A stretch of DNA of 64,000 nucleotides. It comes from JAMXLG01 sp963818925. GTDB taxonomy: Bacteria > Vulcanimicrobiota > Vulcanimicrobiia > Vulcanimicrobiales > Vulcanimicrobiaceae. Of the stretch, positions 43,184 to 51,900 are shown piece after piece. The stretch's first letter is position 1; every line of letters starts with the position of its first letter. The stretch covers positions 992,001 through 1,056,000 of the forward strand of contig CAWFTN010000001.1 in assembly GCA_963818925.1 (NCBI GenBank), given 5' to 3'. The position numbers and the translations under genes are program-made. The notes beneath the pieces were generated by a model. That model did no database searches. It had not been told where the DNA came from and saw nothing but the letters and a program-made list of their open reading frames with translations.

Positions 43184-44463
43184 AGTTCCTCTCTGATAAT
43201 GTCGAGAGCGCGAATGAGCACGGGTTCATCGATGACAAGCGGCGGTGTGATCGAGAGCACGTCGCCGGCCGCTCCCGCCTGAAGAAGAATAACGCCGCGC
43301 GCCAAAACCCGTTTGACGACACGATCCGCGTCCGCGGCGCTGCGAAGCTGCAGGCCCCACATCATGCCGCGGCCGCGTACGGCAACCACGTTATCATGCG
43401 CGAGCAGACGCTCGAGCCGTGAGCCAAGCAGTTCGCCGAGCTCGTGCGCGCGTAGGGGAAGATGGCCGCGTTCGAGTTCCTCAATCGTTGCCAGCGCGGC
43501 AGCGCAGCCCATCGGATTTCCCAAGTACGTCGAAGTGTGCAACGCTTCGCCGGTCGAACGCGGCCACATGTCCATAATTGCAGGCCGCGCAACCGCCGCG
43601 CTGATCGGAAATCCGCTGCCCATCGCTTTGCCGATGCAGATAATGTCCGGCACGATCGCTTCGGCTTCGCACGCGAACCAGTAGCCCGTGCGGCCGAAGC
43701 CGGTATAGATCTCGTCGACGATCATTAGAATGCCGCGTTCATCGCAGAACCGGCGAACGTGCGCGAGATAACCTTTCGGCGGCAGAATGCAGCCGCCGCG
43801 GCCTTGCAGCGGTTCGACGATCAGTGCCGCCACGTCGCTGCAGTCACCGGCTTGGCGTTCGAGCTTCGCGGTTGCATCGGCGAGCGATGCCGTTTGCGCA
43901 TCGGGATAGTCGAGCAACTTCGTGACGTTCGGAACGACGCCGCGAAACGGCTCGGCGAATTTGCCGATGCCCGACACCATAAGCGCGCCGAGCGACAGTC
44001 CGTGATACGCGCCGTGGTACGCGAGAAACCGGTGCTTTGCGGTCGCCATGACCGCCGTTTTCAAGGCTGCTTCGACGGCTTCGGATCCCGTCGTAGCAAG
44101 AAACGTTTTGCTCAAACCCGTCGGCAGCAAGCGCGCAAGGCGTTCCAGTAAACGCGATCGCACTTCCGTCGGATGCACGTCGCCCATCCCGTGCATCAGC
44201 GTATTGGCTTGGAGTGTGATCGCGGCGGTCACGGTGGGATTCGAATGACCGACACTTGCGACCCCGAACGCCGACGTCAGATCGATGAAACGGTTACCAT
44301 CGACGTCCGTCACCGTGGAACCGGACGCCGATTCCCAGAAGACGGGAAACTCTTCGCTCAAGTACGTGACGTTCTGCGATTCGTACTGCGCAAGTTGCGC
44401 CTGCAATGCAGCAGTGCGCGGTCCGGGAATCGCACCACGGACGGCTTCGAACTCATTCTTCAC
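43180..44463 (-). CDS. Class III (omega-type) PLP aminotransferase
   Basis: This 427-residue protein starts at the GTG at 44463, which overlaps the LuxC stop (GTGA); a TTG at 44481 is an alternative. LATTGSEAVEAALKTA binds the PLP phosphate, AYHGAYHGLSLGAL and VDEIYTGFGRTG (Asp to PLP nitrogen) follow, and the Schiff-base Lys279 is in ICIGKAMGSGFP. The enzyme class moves amino groups to terminal aldehydes or keto acids. Placed after an acyl reductase, it could turn the aldehyde into a primary amine. It overlaps the oxidoreductase gene by 4 bases. Confidence 0.9.
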   Translation of the reverse strand: MKNEFEAVRGAIPGPRTAALQAQLAQYESQNVTYLSEEFPVFWESASGSTVTDVDGNRFIDLTSAFGVASVGHSNPTVTAAITLQANTLMHGMGDVHPTEVRSRLLERLARLLPTGLSKTFLATTGSEAVEAALKTAVMATAKHRFLAYHGAYHGLSLGALMVSGIGKFAEPFRGVVPNVTKLLDYPDAQTASLADATAKLERQAGDCSDVAALIVEPLQGRGGCILPPKGYLAHVRRFCDERGILMIVDEIYTGFGRTGYWFACEAEAIVPDIICIGKAMGSGFPISAAVARPAIMDMWPRSTGEALHTSTYLGNPMGCAAALATIEELERGHLPLRAHELGELLGSRLERLLAHDNVVAVRGRGMMWGLQLRSAADADRVVKRVLARGVILLQAGAAGDVLSITPPLVIDEPVLIRALDIIREEL

Positions 44464-45680
44464 GTTTCCAGGCTTACCCAACGGACAAAGTCTGCGATGC
44501 GCGCGCGTCCGCCGTGATTTCCGCTTGCCGGCGGGCGCTGCAGTTCACCGAATGTCGTGACCCGATTGGCGCCGAGTGCAAGCGCTGCATCGACGATGTC
44601 GTCTCGAACGCCCGCGACGGCGATCGCTTCCAGCGGAAGCTCATGACGGCGAACGTATGCTACGGCATCGTCGGGCGAAGTGACGGTATGTACGGCGAGG
44701 GCACGCGGGAGAAATGCCGGCGGTTCGCTGTGCGGCGGATCGAGAACCGCGAGATAACTCGCGCCTTCGTCCGAAAACACTGCGCCGCGGCCGATCGCGG
44801 AACGGAACGCCGCGAGGTTGCGCGCGCTGGCAATTCGAGCGTTTGCCCGCGCGTCACGGGCGCCAGGTGGAAACTCGATTGCGGCGCGTTCGACTGCTTC
44901 GGCGAGTAGTCCGCAGAAGCGTTGCGGTGTGACCGCTCCGCCCTCTTCGACGAAGAGCGCATGCAACGACAGGCAGCCTTCGCTCTCGTAGAGCACGAGA
45001 TCGCGCGCCGCGCCGTCGGCAATCGCTTTCGCGTTTGCCTCATCGCTCAGCGCATCCCGGCCCGCATAGCCGATCGTCGCCTTCGATCCGTAGGCGATAA
45101 ACGTGCTCGGCACTGCCGTTTGCGCGATGCGCGTCAGCGTCGTATCGTTACCGAACGCAACGACGACGTTAAATTGCGCGAGGTCGACGGCATCGTCGTC
45201 GCCGCTCCACGTTTGCGCGCGCGCCGCCGAGCGGAACTCATCGAGTTCATCGCACAACGTGGAGAAGAAGGCGCGCACGAGCCCGTCTTCGCGATCTTTC
45301 ACCAGAACGTCGCATTTCGCGCAAAGCGCAAAAACCGCCGGAAGAATCGCGACGCCCACCGTCGTACGGCTCGAAATGACGCACACCGATCCAACGGGAC
45401 GCGCCGACGCCTTGCTTCGCGACTTGCGTTCGACGAAGCCGTCGAGAATCTCGATCGCGCCGAGCTCATTCTCGATCGTCGCTCCAAGATCGGGCGCGTC
45501 GATCGACTGGAATAGTTGATCGAGTGCGTACTCGATCACCGGAATTGAGTATCCGGTGCGAGCAGCGATCGGGTCGAGAAGGCGCACGCGTGGCGGGAAA
45601 TCGGCGTCGGCCCAACGCGCTGCCGCGTCGGAAACCGCCGCAATAATCCGCCGTGCGGGCACGGCGGCAAGTGCGGTCAT
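44460..45680 (-). CDS. LuxC-like acyl-CoA/acyl-protein reductase
   Basis: This 406-residue enzyme of the LuxC branch of aldehyde dehydrogenases takes an acyl group onto a Cys and reduces it with NADPH to the aldehyde. VCVISSRTTVGV and the catalytic Cys236 in YESEGCLSLHALFVEEGG match the family, and GNDTTLTRI lies in the nucleotide domain. It starts 4 bases after the LuxE-like gene. No luciferase (luxAB) or transferase (luxD) gene is near, so light production is not expected; the aldehyde is probably used by the aminotransferase. Confidence 0.85.
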   Translation of the reverse strand: MTALAAVPARRIIAAVSDAAARWADADFPPRVRLLDPIAARTGYSIPVIEYALDQLFQSIDAPDLGATIENELGAIEILDGFVERKSRSKASARPVGSVCVISSRTTVGVAILPAVFALCAKCDVLVKDREDGLVRAFFSTLCDELDEFRSAARAQTWSGDDDAVDLAQFNVVVAFGNDTTLTRIAQTAVPSTFIAYGSKATIGYAGRDALSDEANAKAIADGAARDLVLYESEGCLSLHALFVEEGGAVTPQRFCGLLAEAVERAAIEFPPGARDARANARIASARNLAAFRSAIGRGAVFSDEGASYLAVLDPPHSEPPAFLPRALAVHTVTSPDDAVAYVRRHELPLEAIAVAGVRDDIVDAALALGANRVTTFGELQRPPASGNHGGRARIADFVRWVSLET

Positions 45681-45684
45681 CCCA

Positions 45685-46818
45685 TCATCTCAACACGAGG
45701 TCTTCGGCCGTTAACGAACACCCGCGTAACGATGCGTCGGCGTCGCGTCCCATCAAGACGATCCGTTGCCCGTAGGTCGACGGCTCGAACTCGACGCCGA
45801 GATCTTCGGTTTGGATAGCCATGCACGACGAACGGTTAGCGAGATCTACGTGCACCAGCGCGCCGACCGTTCCGTATGGCAACGAGTTTCCGTTCGCGCC
45901 GACTACGCGGGCGCGCAACCACGGCGGCGGTGTCTTATAGCGCGGTTCGGTATCGTGTTCGAGCGCCCGGCGCACGAACACGTCGTCGTAGTACTGCGAA
46001 CTCAGTTCCGTCATGCCGTACTCCGAAATGATCGTGCCGAGCGTTGCACCGAATCGTTCGGCCGTCGTCCGGTACAATTCGAATCGGTCGACGTAGCGCG
46101 AGCGCCCTTTAAACCCGCCGGTCTCCATAATGCGCGAACCCGACGGAAGCGCGAAGTATCGCGAGCGATCGTCGAGCGCATCGAGCAGATGCACGAGCGC
46201 GAATGACGTCGTTGCGATGCACAGGGGACGGTCGTGATCCACGGCGGCTTCGAGTTCCGCGATAAGCGCCTCGATGTCGAGCACACCGTTGTTGATGAAC
46301 CAGCCGGTGTGCCCGTCGCCGAACTCCTCCGAGACCTTGGCCATCATGTACCCGAGCGACGAATGCGGAATCTCCGCGGGATCCGGCACGAGGTTCAAGT
46401 AACGCAGCGGCGTGTGGTCCGGCAGCATGAATGCAGCGAAACTCGCGAGGAGCGAGGCGTCGTAGAGCGCCGTCGTTTCCATGTAATGGCGACCGCCTTC
46501 GCCGCGCGTGGTACCGCTCGTTTCGAATACGACGGCCGCAGTATGCGGATTGAACGTTGCAAGCGTCGCTTCTTTGAACGCGGTGCTCGGCAGCGGCGGA
46601 ATCTCTTCCCACGACGCCGGAAGCTTCTCGCGCGTGAAGCCCAGCGAGGCGCAATAGTGCGCGTACGGCGTATTGTGATGTAGCTGATATCGAAAGATGT
46701 TCAAGGCGAGATCGTTGAACTCGCCGTCGGTCATCAGATCTCCCGTGGTGCGCCAGCGCTCGATATACCGCAGGAGCGTTTCATCGAGCTGCCGCGATTC
46801 ATCCGGATACGAGATCAC
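45685..46818 (-). CDS. LuxE-like acyl-protein synthetase
   Basis: This is a 377-residue adenylate-forming enzyme of the LuxE family. The P-loop-like FETSGTTRGEGGRHYME matches the ANL motif (SGTTG), and PSTAFKEATL, METGGFKGRSR and IISEYGMTELSSQYYDD are the LuxE-type core motifs. LuxE activates a free acid as acyl-AMP and loads it on a Cys for LuxC. Here it would start the acid-to-aldehyde step. The GTG start lies 20 bases inside the CoA-binding protein gene. Confidence 0.87.
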   Translation of the reverse strand: MISYPDESRQLDETLLRYIERWRTTGDLMTDGEFNDLALNIFRYQLHHNTPYAHYCASLGFTREKLPASWEEIPPLPSTAFKEATLATFNPHTAAVVFETSGTTRGEGGRHYMETTALYDASLLASFAAFMLPDHTPLRYLNLVPDPAEIPHSSLGYMMAKVSEEFGDGHTGWFINNGVLDIEALIAELEAAVDHDRPLCIATTSFALVHLLDALDDRSRYFALPSGSRIMETGGFKGRSRYVDRFELYRTTAERFGATLGTIISEYGMTELSSQYYDDVFVRRALEHDTEPRYKTPPPWLRARVVGANGNSLPYGTVGALVHVDLANRSSCMAIQTEDLGVEFEPSTYGQRIVLMGRDADASLRGCSLTAEDLVLR

Positions 46819-47242
46819 GGTCGTCCACCTTCATGCATTTGTCGACAACGACGTCTAAACCGGCCTTATCTGCGCGGCCGATTGCCTCCTCGTTGATAAC
46901 GCCGAGCTGAAACCAAATAGCCTTCGCGCCGACTGCAACAGCCTCGTCGACGAGCGGCAAGACCTCCGACGGTCTACGAAAGACGTCGACGACATCGGGA
47001 GCGCCGCGTTCCGCGGCATAGGCGGTGAGACTTGGATACGCCTTGACGCCGTCAAGGTCCGTGAGCGCCGGCGCGACCGGTGTGGCGTCATAACCGTGCG
47101 CGCGCAGGTATGCGAAGACTTCGTGGCTCGGCCGGTCCGGTTTTGCGGACGCGCCGACGACCGCGACCGTTGAACTGCGCTCCAGGAGCGCCTTGCGCTC
47201 GGCCGCCGAGGTAAGAATCATGAGGCCGGGATTCTTCGTCAT
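46799..47242 (-). CDS. CoA-binding (YccU-like) Rossmann protein
   Basis: This is a 147-residue protein of the CoA_binding family. VAVVGASAKPDRPSHEVFAYL, TPVAPALTDLDGVKAYPSL, VDVFRRPSEVLPLVDEAVAVG and AIWFQLGVINEEA are close to E. coli YccU. It binds CoA but has no known catalytic role. It is the first gene of the LuxE/LuxC unit and overlaps LuxE, so it may bind the acyl-CoA or cofactor for the pathway. It is divergent from leuC. Confidence 0.85.
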   Translation of the reverse strand: MTKNPGLMILTSAAERKALLERSSTVAVVGASAKPDRPSHEVFAYLRAHGYDATPVAPALTDLDGVKAYPSLTAYAAERGAPDVVDVFRRPSEVLPLVDEAVAVGAKAIWFQLGVINEEAIGRADKAGLDVVVDKCMKVDDRDLVSG

Positions 47243-47268
47243 GCGCCAAGAACCGCTTGCCTATGGGG

Positions 47269-48546
47269 ATGACACTCACCGAAAAAATTCTGGCCCGCCA
47301 CGCCGGTCTCGATCGCGTCGAACCGGGTCAGATCATCAACGCGAACGTCGACCTGGTGCTCGCGAACGAACTCTCCGCCGCCGTCGCAATCGGCGTCATG
47401 CGGGGCATGAAAGGCGCGTCGAACGTCTTCGATCGGGACAAGATAGCACTCGTCGAGGATCATTTCGTTCCGGCAAAAGACGCGCAATCCGCGAAGCTTG
47501 CAAAGCTGATGAAAGACTTTGCCGCCGAGCAGAAGATTACGCATTTCTTCGACGTTGGACGCGGCGGAATCGAACACGTCGTGCTTCCGCAAGAAGGATT
47601 GGTAGCGCCCGGTGAGGTCATCGTCGGCGGCGACTCGCACACGTGTACCTACGGCGCTCTCGGCGCGTTCGCAACCGGCATGGGCTCGACCGACATCGCG
47701 GCGGCGTTCGTGCTCGGCGAAGTTTGGCTCAAAGTTCCGGGCACGATCAAGATCGTGTACAACGGCGAGCTCGGCCGCATGGTGTACGCAAAGGACGTGA
47801 TGTTGCGTACCGTCGGGGAGCTCGGTATCGACGGCGCGACGTATCGTGCGATCGAATATCACGGTACGACGATCGACAATCTCTCGATCACGGGCCGCTT
47901 CACGATGGCGAACATGGCGATCGAAGCCGGCGCGAAGAACGGGATCTTCCACGCCGATGAAAAAGCGATTGCGTTCGTGAAAGAGCGCACCGATCGTCCG
48001 TTCCTCCTCGAGCGCGCCGACGCGGACGCAACGTACGAACGTGTCATCACCATTGACGTGGACGAATTGGAACCGCAAGTCGCGTGTCCGCACACTCCCG
48101 ACAACGTACATCCGATTTCGGACGTCACGCGTGACGACATCACGGTCGATCAAGTCTTCATCGGTTCGTGCACGAACGGCTACATCGACGATCTGCGCAT
48201 CGTCGCGAAGATTCTCGACGGAAAGAAGATCGCGTCGACCCTGCGCGTGATTGTGAACCCGGGTTCGCAAGAAGTGTGGATGCAGGCGGCAACGGAAGGC
48301 GTTCTGACGACGCTTGCCGCGGCAGGCTGCGCGGTGAACACGCCCGGATGCGGCGCGTGCTTCGGAGGTCACATGGGCACGCTCGGCGACGGCGAACGCG
48401 CGATCTCGACGACGAATCGCAACTACGTCGGCCGCATGGGCTCACCGAAGTCGGAAGTCTATCTCGCGTCGCCGGCAACCTGCGCCGCGTCAGCGCTCAC
48501 CGGTAAAATCACCGATCCTCGCGTCCTCGAGCTCGCCGGAGTATAA
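47269..48546 (+). CDS. leuC: 3-isopropylmalate dehydratase large subunit (archaeal/homoaconitase type)
   Basis: This 425-residue 4Fe-4S isomerase starts at the ATG at 47269; TTG 47257 and ATG 47263 are other options. GGDSHTCTYGALGAFATGMGSTD is the aconitase-family signature. Cluster ligands lie in GSCTNGYIDDL and PGCGACFGGHMG. The length and sequence fit the LeuC2/HacA-like class, not the 470-residue enterobacterial LeuC. With leuD it moves the hydroxyl of isopropylmalate in leucine synthesis; related substrates such as citramalate are possible. Confidence 0.92.
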   Translation: MTLTEKILARHAGLDRVEPGQIINANVDLVLANELSAAVAIGVMRGMKGASNVFDRDKIALVEDHFVPAKDAQSAKLAKLMKDFAAEQKITHFFDVGRGGIEHVVLPQEGLVAPGEVIVGGDSHTCTYGALGAFATGMGSTDIAAAFVLGEVWLKVPGTIKIVYNGELGRMVYAKDVMLRTVGELGIDGATYRAIEYHGTTIDNLSITGRFTMANMAIEAGAKNGIFHADEKAIAFVKERTDRPFLLERADADATYERVITIDVDELEPQVACPHTPDNVHPISDVTRDDITVDQVFIGSCTNGYIDDLRIVAKILDGKKIASTLRVIVNPGSQEVWMQAATEGVLTTLAAAGCAVNTPGCGACFGGHMGTLGDGERAISTTNRNYVGRMGSPKSEVYLASPATCAASALTGKITDPRVLELAGV

Positions 48547-49053
48547 ATGGAAAGCAAACTCAACGGAACCGCTCACAAATACGGCAAGAACGTCGACACC
48601 GACGTCATCATCCCCGGCAAGTACTGCAACATCATCGATCCGGTCGAGCTCGGCAAGCACGCACTCGAGGGACTCGATCCGGAATACACAGCGAAGATGA
48701 AGTCCGGCGATATCATCGTTGCCGACACGAACTTCGGCTGCGGATCGAGCCGCGAAGTCGCACCGATTGCGATCAAAGGCTCCGGCACGTCCGCGGTCAT
48801 CGCGAAAAGCTTCGCGCGCATTTTCTATCGGAATGCGCTGAACATCGGGTTGCCGATTTTCGAATCCGCCGAAGCGGTGGAAGGCATCGACGACGGCGAC
48901 GTGATCGAAGTCGAGCCGGCGTCGGGCATTATTCGCAACACCACCAAAGGCACGGAATATAAATCCGCGGAGTTCCCGCCGTTCATGCGCGAATTGATTG
49001 ACTCCGGTGGTCTCGTTCCGTATGTCGAACGGCGGCTAGCTTCGAAGTCCTGA
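48547..49053 (+). CDS. leuD: 3-isopropylmalate dehydratase small subunit (archaeal type)
   Basis: This 168-residue swivelling-domain subunit starts with ATG directly after the leuC stop. HKYGKNVDTDVIIPGKY, ADTNFGCGSSREVAP and SFARIFYRNALNIGLPIFE are the family motifs, and the substrate loop (about residues 20-35) ends CNIIDPVELG. It pairs with LeuC. The short form goes with the leuC type next to it. Confidence 0.94.
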   Translation: MESKLNGTAHKYGKNVDTDVIIPGKYCNIIDPVELGKHALEGLDPEYTAKMKSGDIIVADTNFGCGSSREVAPIAIKGSGTSAVIAKSFARIFYRNALNIGLPIFESAEAVEGIDDGDVIEVEPASGIIRNTTKGTEYKSAEFPPFMRELIDSGGLVPYVERRLASKS

Positions 49054-49111
49054 GCACGTAAAAACGCCTCGGCGCTCCATTCGCAGGCCACCTCGTTCGA
49101 ACGAGAAAAAG

Positions 49112-49143
49112 AAGAAGCGCTCGCGATCCGCGAGCGCTTCTTT
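49112..49143. terminator. Strong bidirectional intrinsic terminator
   Basis: A 14-bp perfect stem (arms 49112-49125 and 49129-49142) with a 3-base ATC loop. Short A- and T-rich flanks lie on both sides (GAAAAAG before, TTTATTTG after). It lies between leuD and the convergent exported-protein gene and can serve both strands. Confidence 0.88.
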
Positions 49144-49147
49144 ATTT

Positions 49148-49170
49148 GTCATCCTGAGCTTGTCGAAGGA
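49148..49170. repeat. Dispersed 23-base repeat, complete copy
   Basis: It begins GTCATCCTGAGC and ends TTGTCGAAGGA. The same 23 bases lie at 51945-51967, a 15-base part at 51921-51935 and a 14-base part at 16864-16877. This copy lies between the terminator and the stop codon of the convergent gene. Confidence 0.8.
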
Positions 49171-49818
49171 TTATCGCGGCGGATACCCGTTGCTCGGTGA
49201 TCCGAGACCGCCGGGCTGCGCGTTGATATTGTCGCTCCACTTTTCTTTCGGACGATATGCAGCGGTGAACGGCACTTGTTCTTGCGCGTCGGTCAACATG
49301 CCGAGCATATCGGTCGTTCCGTCGACGCGGCCTTCGAGAAGAATCGTCGAGCCGTTGGCGAGCGAAACGACGAGACGTACGTTACGTCCGTCGATCGAAC
49401 CCGCGAGTGGATACTTCCTTTTATCTTGCGTGAGATACGTGCCGCTGATGGCCGCTCCCGTCTGCTTCAAGTTGAAGTGCTCGTATTCGGTGTTCGCGCC
49501 GCGTTGAATTTGCAATTCCCACACGCCGTCGAGACCTTTACGATCGTCAGGCGGCGGCGACGGTGTCGCACTTGGGTTTGCACCGGGTGATGCACTCGAC
49601 GACGGCTTCGGTCCGAAAAGACCGTTGAGCGAACCGTTCGGATCATCCGTCGGTGCAGTGGCGGGCGATTGCGAGCCCGGCGGTGGTGTAGATGCTGCCG
49701 TTCCGGGCGATGTTGTATTCGTCGTCGACCCACCGGGAGGCGGCGGGGGCGGAGGAGGAGGAGGCGCAACTGCGAGAAGCGCGAGCGCCGCTGTGAGAAC
49801 GAGAACCGGGTATTTCAC
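49171..49818 (-). CDS. Exported protein with polyproline stretch, unknown function
   Basis: This is a 215-residue protein. A signal peptide (MKYPVLVLTAALALLAVA) is followed directly by ten prolines and a Ser/Thr/Pro-rich linker to about residue 92. A C-terminal beta-rich domain of about 115 residues (GVWELQIQRG, EHFNLKQTGAAISGTYL, VRLVVSLANGSTILLEGRVDG) resembles small lipocalin-like or adhesion-type barrels in pattern, but no family is firmly recognised. It likely projects from the envelope. Its start overlaps the previous minus-strand gene (ATGA), so the two are one unit. Confidence 0.65.
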   Translation of the reverse strand: MKYPVLVLTAALALLAVAPPPPPPPPPPGGSTTNTTSPGTAASTPPPGSQSPATAPTDDPNGSLNGLFGPKPSSSASPGANPSATPSPPPDDRKGLDGVWELQIQRGANTEYEHFNLKQTGAAISGTYLTQDKRKYPLAGSIDGRNVRLVVSLANGSTILLEGRVDGTTDMLGMLTDAQEQVPFTAAYRPKEKWSDNINAQPGGLGSPSNGYPPR

Positions 49819-50318
49819 GTCGGCGAAACTTCGGGAGCCGCGGACGGAATCATCCGAGGTTCGCGAGGTAATGGTATGCGGTGAAGACCCGTGTCGATAT
49901 TCGCGGCCGCTTGGATTGTGCGAACGTCAGCCGAAAGCGCTTGTACGGGCGCCGACCATGGCGGGCATTGCAAGTCGAACGAATTCCAGCCGTGCCACTG
50001 CACGGTCGTCGTTGTACCAAAGGAAGCGCTCTTCATACAGCGGCTGGGCCTACCGGGATCCTGCCGTGCAGCTCGCACGTTCGTGAAAAAGCTTTTCGCC
50101 ACGGACGGGTCAACTGCGAAGCTCTTGCCGGGACCGTCCATACGGCCCATCACGACCTCGCCGTGTCCGTCGGACCAGACCTTGATGCTATAGGCAGCCG
50201 TATTGGTCGATCCCGAGTTGCGAATGACCGCGCCGTCCGGCTGGGCTGCTGCTGTCGCCACCAAGGCTACTGCCGCGACGGCGCCGATCGCGAGTCCGAC
50301 AAGGAAAAGTTTCTTCAT
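49815..50318 (-). CDS. Exported protein of unknown function
   Basis: This is a 167-residue protein with a clear signal peptide (MKKLFLVGLAIGAVAAVALVAT then AAAQ). The mature part has strand-like segments (YSIKVWSDGHGEVVMGRM) and two cysteines near 94 and 118 (SRCMKSASFG, DLQCPPW) that could form a disulfide. No domain is recognised. It is first in a two-gene unit with the polyproline protein and divergent from rpmE. Confidence 0.6.
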   Translation of the reverse strand: MKKLFLVGLAIGAVAAVALVATAAAQPDGAVIRNSGSTNTAAYSIKVWSDGHGEVVMGRMDGPGKSFAVDPSVAKSFFTNVRAARQDPGRPSRCMKSASFGTTTTVQWHGWNSFDLQCPPWSAPVQALSADVRTIQAAANIDTGLHRIPLPREPRMIPSAAPEVSPT

Positions 50319-50430
50319 TCATACCTCCGCGTGGATGCCTACCTCAATAACGCTTGCTCAGCTCCACCCGTTCGGTGCCTCACGAATCCCTCATTTTCCA
50401 TGCCTACAAAAGTCGCTTTGACACCCCTGC

Positions 50431-50436
50431 TATAAT
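50431..50436 (+). promoter_or_regulatory. Consensus -10 box of rpmE
   Basis: A perfect TATAAT lies 9 bases before the rpmE GTG. A TTGACA at 50418-50423 is too close to be its -35 (7 bases). Transcription would begin at about 50443-50446, giving a very short leader or none. Confidence 0.5.
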
Positions 50437-50445
50437 CATGGGGCT

Positions 50446-50718
50446 GTGAAACAGAAGACTCACCCCAACTGGTACCCCGAGGCGCGCGTTCACTGCGCGT
50501 GCGGCAACACGTTCACGACCGGCTCGACGATGAAAGAGATCGGCGTCGAGATCTGTTCGGCGTGCCATCCGCTCTTCACGGGCCAACAGAAGCTCGTCGA
50601 CACCGCCGGACGCGTTGACAAGTTCAACCAGCGCGCCGCGGCGGCTGAGAAGAAGAAGCAGGAAGCTGCATCGCGTCAGGCCGCCAAAGAGGCGAAGAAG
50701 GCCGCCGCAGAAGCTTAG
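50446..50718 (+). CDS. rpmE: 50S ribosomal protein L31 with C-terminal extension
   Basis: This is a 90-residue L31 from a GTG at 50446. It is the zinc-binding type, with Cys17, Cys19, Cys37 and Cys40 (CACG ... CSAC). HPLFTGQQKLVDTAGRVDKFNQR is the family signature. About 25 extra residues rich in Ala, Lys and Glu follow (typical L31 is about 70). It has its own -10 box and a strong terminator after it. Confidence 0.94.
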   Translation: MKQKTHPNWYPEARVHCACGNTFTTGSTMKEIGVEICSACHPLFTGQQKLVDTAGRVDKFNQRAAAAEKKKQEAASRQAAKEAKKAAAEA

Positions 50719-50736
50719 CTCCGCCGCTACATCTTT

Positions 50737-50766
50737 GAGACGAGCCGTTCTGCGGCTCGTCTTTTC
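50737..50766 (+). terminator. Intrinsic terminator between rpmE and prfA
   Basis: GAGACGAGCCG (50737-50747) pairs with CGGCTCGTCTT (50753-50763) around five bases, with a final G-T wobble, followed by TTCTTT. It starts 18 bases after the rpmE stop. Only 23 bases separate it from the prfA ATG, so prfA is expressed by read-through or from an internal promoter. Confidence 0.85.
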
Positions 50767-50789
50767 TTTGCCCTCGCACGTAAACGCAC

Positions 50790-51900
50790 ATGGCTGAATT
50801 AACACCGACCGTACTTGCACGACTGGATTCGACCGTACGACGCTTCGACGAAATCGAGGCGAGCTTGGCTAATCCCGCCGGCGGCTTCGATCAGGCGCGT
50901 TACACCGCGCTCGTGAAAGAGCGATCGCAACTCGAAGACACGGTCAACGCGTATCGAGGCTATCGCAAGACGCTCGACGATCTGCGCGCCAACGACGCGT
51001 TGCTGCGCGAGACGAGCAACGATCCCGAGTTGCGCGAACTCGCGGAAGAAGAAGCGAAGGAGCTGCGCGCGCGCCGCCACCAGCTCGAAGACGAACTACA
51101 AGTATTGATGATCCCGAAGGATCCCAACGACAACAAAGACGTCTTCATCGAAATCCGGGCGGGTGCCGGTGGCGACGAAGCCGCGATTTTTGCGGGCGAC
51201 CTCGCGCGCATGTACATGCGCTATGCAGAGTCGCATAGCATGCGTGTGGAGCTCGTGTCGGAAAATGAGAGCGACGCGGGCGGCTATAAGGAAATCGTCT
51301 TCGGCGTGCGTGGTGACTCACCGTATCGGTACTTCAAACATGAATCCGGCGTGCATCGCGTTCAGCGCGTCCCGGCGACGGAGGCGCAGGGCCGGGTTCA
51401 CACGTCGACCGCGACGGTTGCGGTGTTACCGGAAGTCGACGAAGACGTCGACATCGACATCAAGTCGACAGACTTGCAAATCGACACGTATAAGGCGTCC
51501 GGCGCCGGCGGTCAGTACGTCAACAAGACGGAATCCGCTATTCGCATCACCCACGTTCCGTCTGGGATCATCGTGGCTTCACAGCAAGAGCGTTCGCAAA
51601 CGCAGAACCGCGAAAAGGCGATGCACGATGCTGCGCGCGATGCTTTACGAACGCCAGCAACGGGAAAAAGAAGAAGCGATGGGATCGTTACGCCGCAGCC
51701 AAGTCGGTACCGGCGACCGCTCCGAGAAGATTCGCACGTACAACTTCCCGCAAGACCGCGTAAGCGATCACCGTATCAACCAAAACTACGGCAACATCCG
51801 CGGAATCATGGACGGCTCCATCAATCCGATCATCGACGATTTGCTTAAAGACGAACAAGCGCGACTGCTCGCGGGCGAAGACGACCAGCGCAGCGCGTAA
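50790..51900 (+). CDS. prfA: Peptide chain release factor 1, with a one-base frameshift
   Basis: RF1 ends translation at UAA and UAG. The first frame carries EIRAGAGGDEAAIFAGDL, the stop-reading P-A-T (RVPATEAQGR) and the catalytic GAGGQYVNKTESAIR (GGQ), then diverges after KAMHDA. The rest (LRAMLYERQQREKEEAMGSL, RTYNFPQDRVSDHRINQNYG) is in another frame. Dropping one G at 51630 restores KAMHDLRAMLYERQQ and gives 369 residues, normal for RF1. The gene is essential, so an assembly insertion is more likely than a true lesion. The disrupted first frame happens to stay open to 51848. Confidence 0.9.

Noticed and set aside
44460..46818. Bioluminescence (lux) operon
   Set aside because: Only LuxC- and LuxE-like genes are present; no luciferase, transferase or lux regulator is near.
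51600..51660. Programmed frameshift in prfA like that of prfB
   Set aside because: No in-frame stop, slippery codon or Shine-Dalgarno-like stimulator at the shift; an inserted base is simpler.
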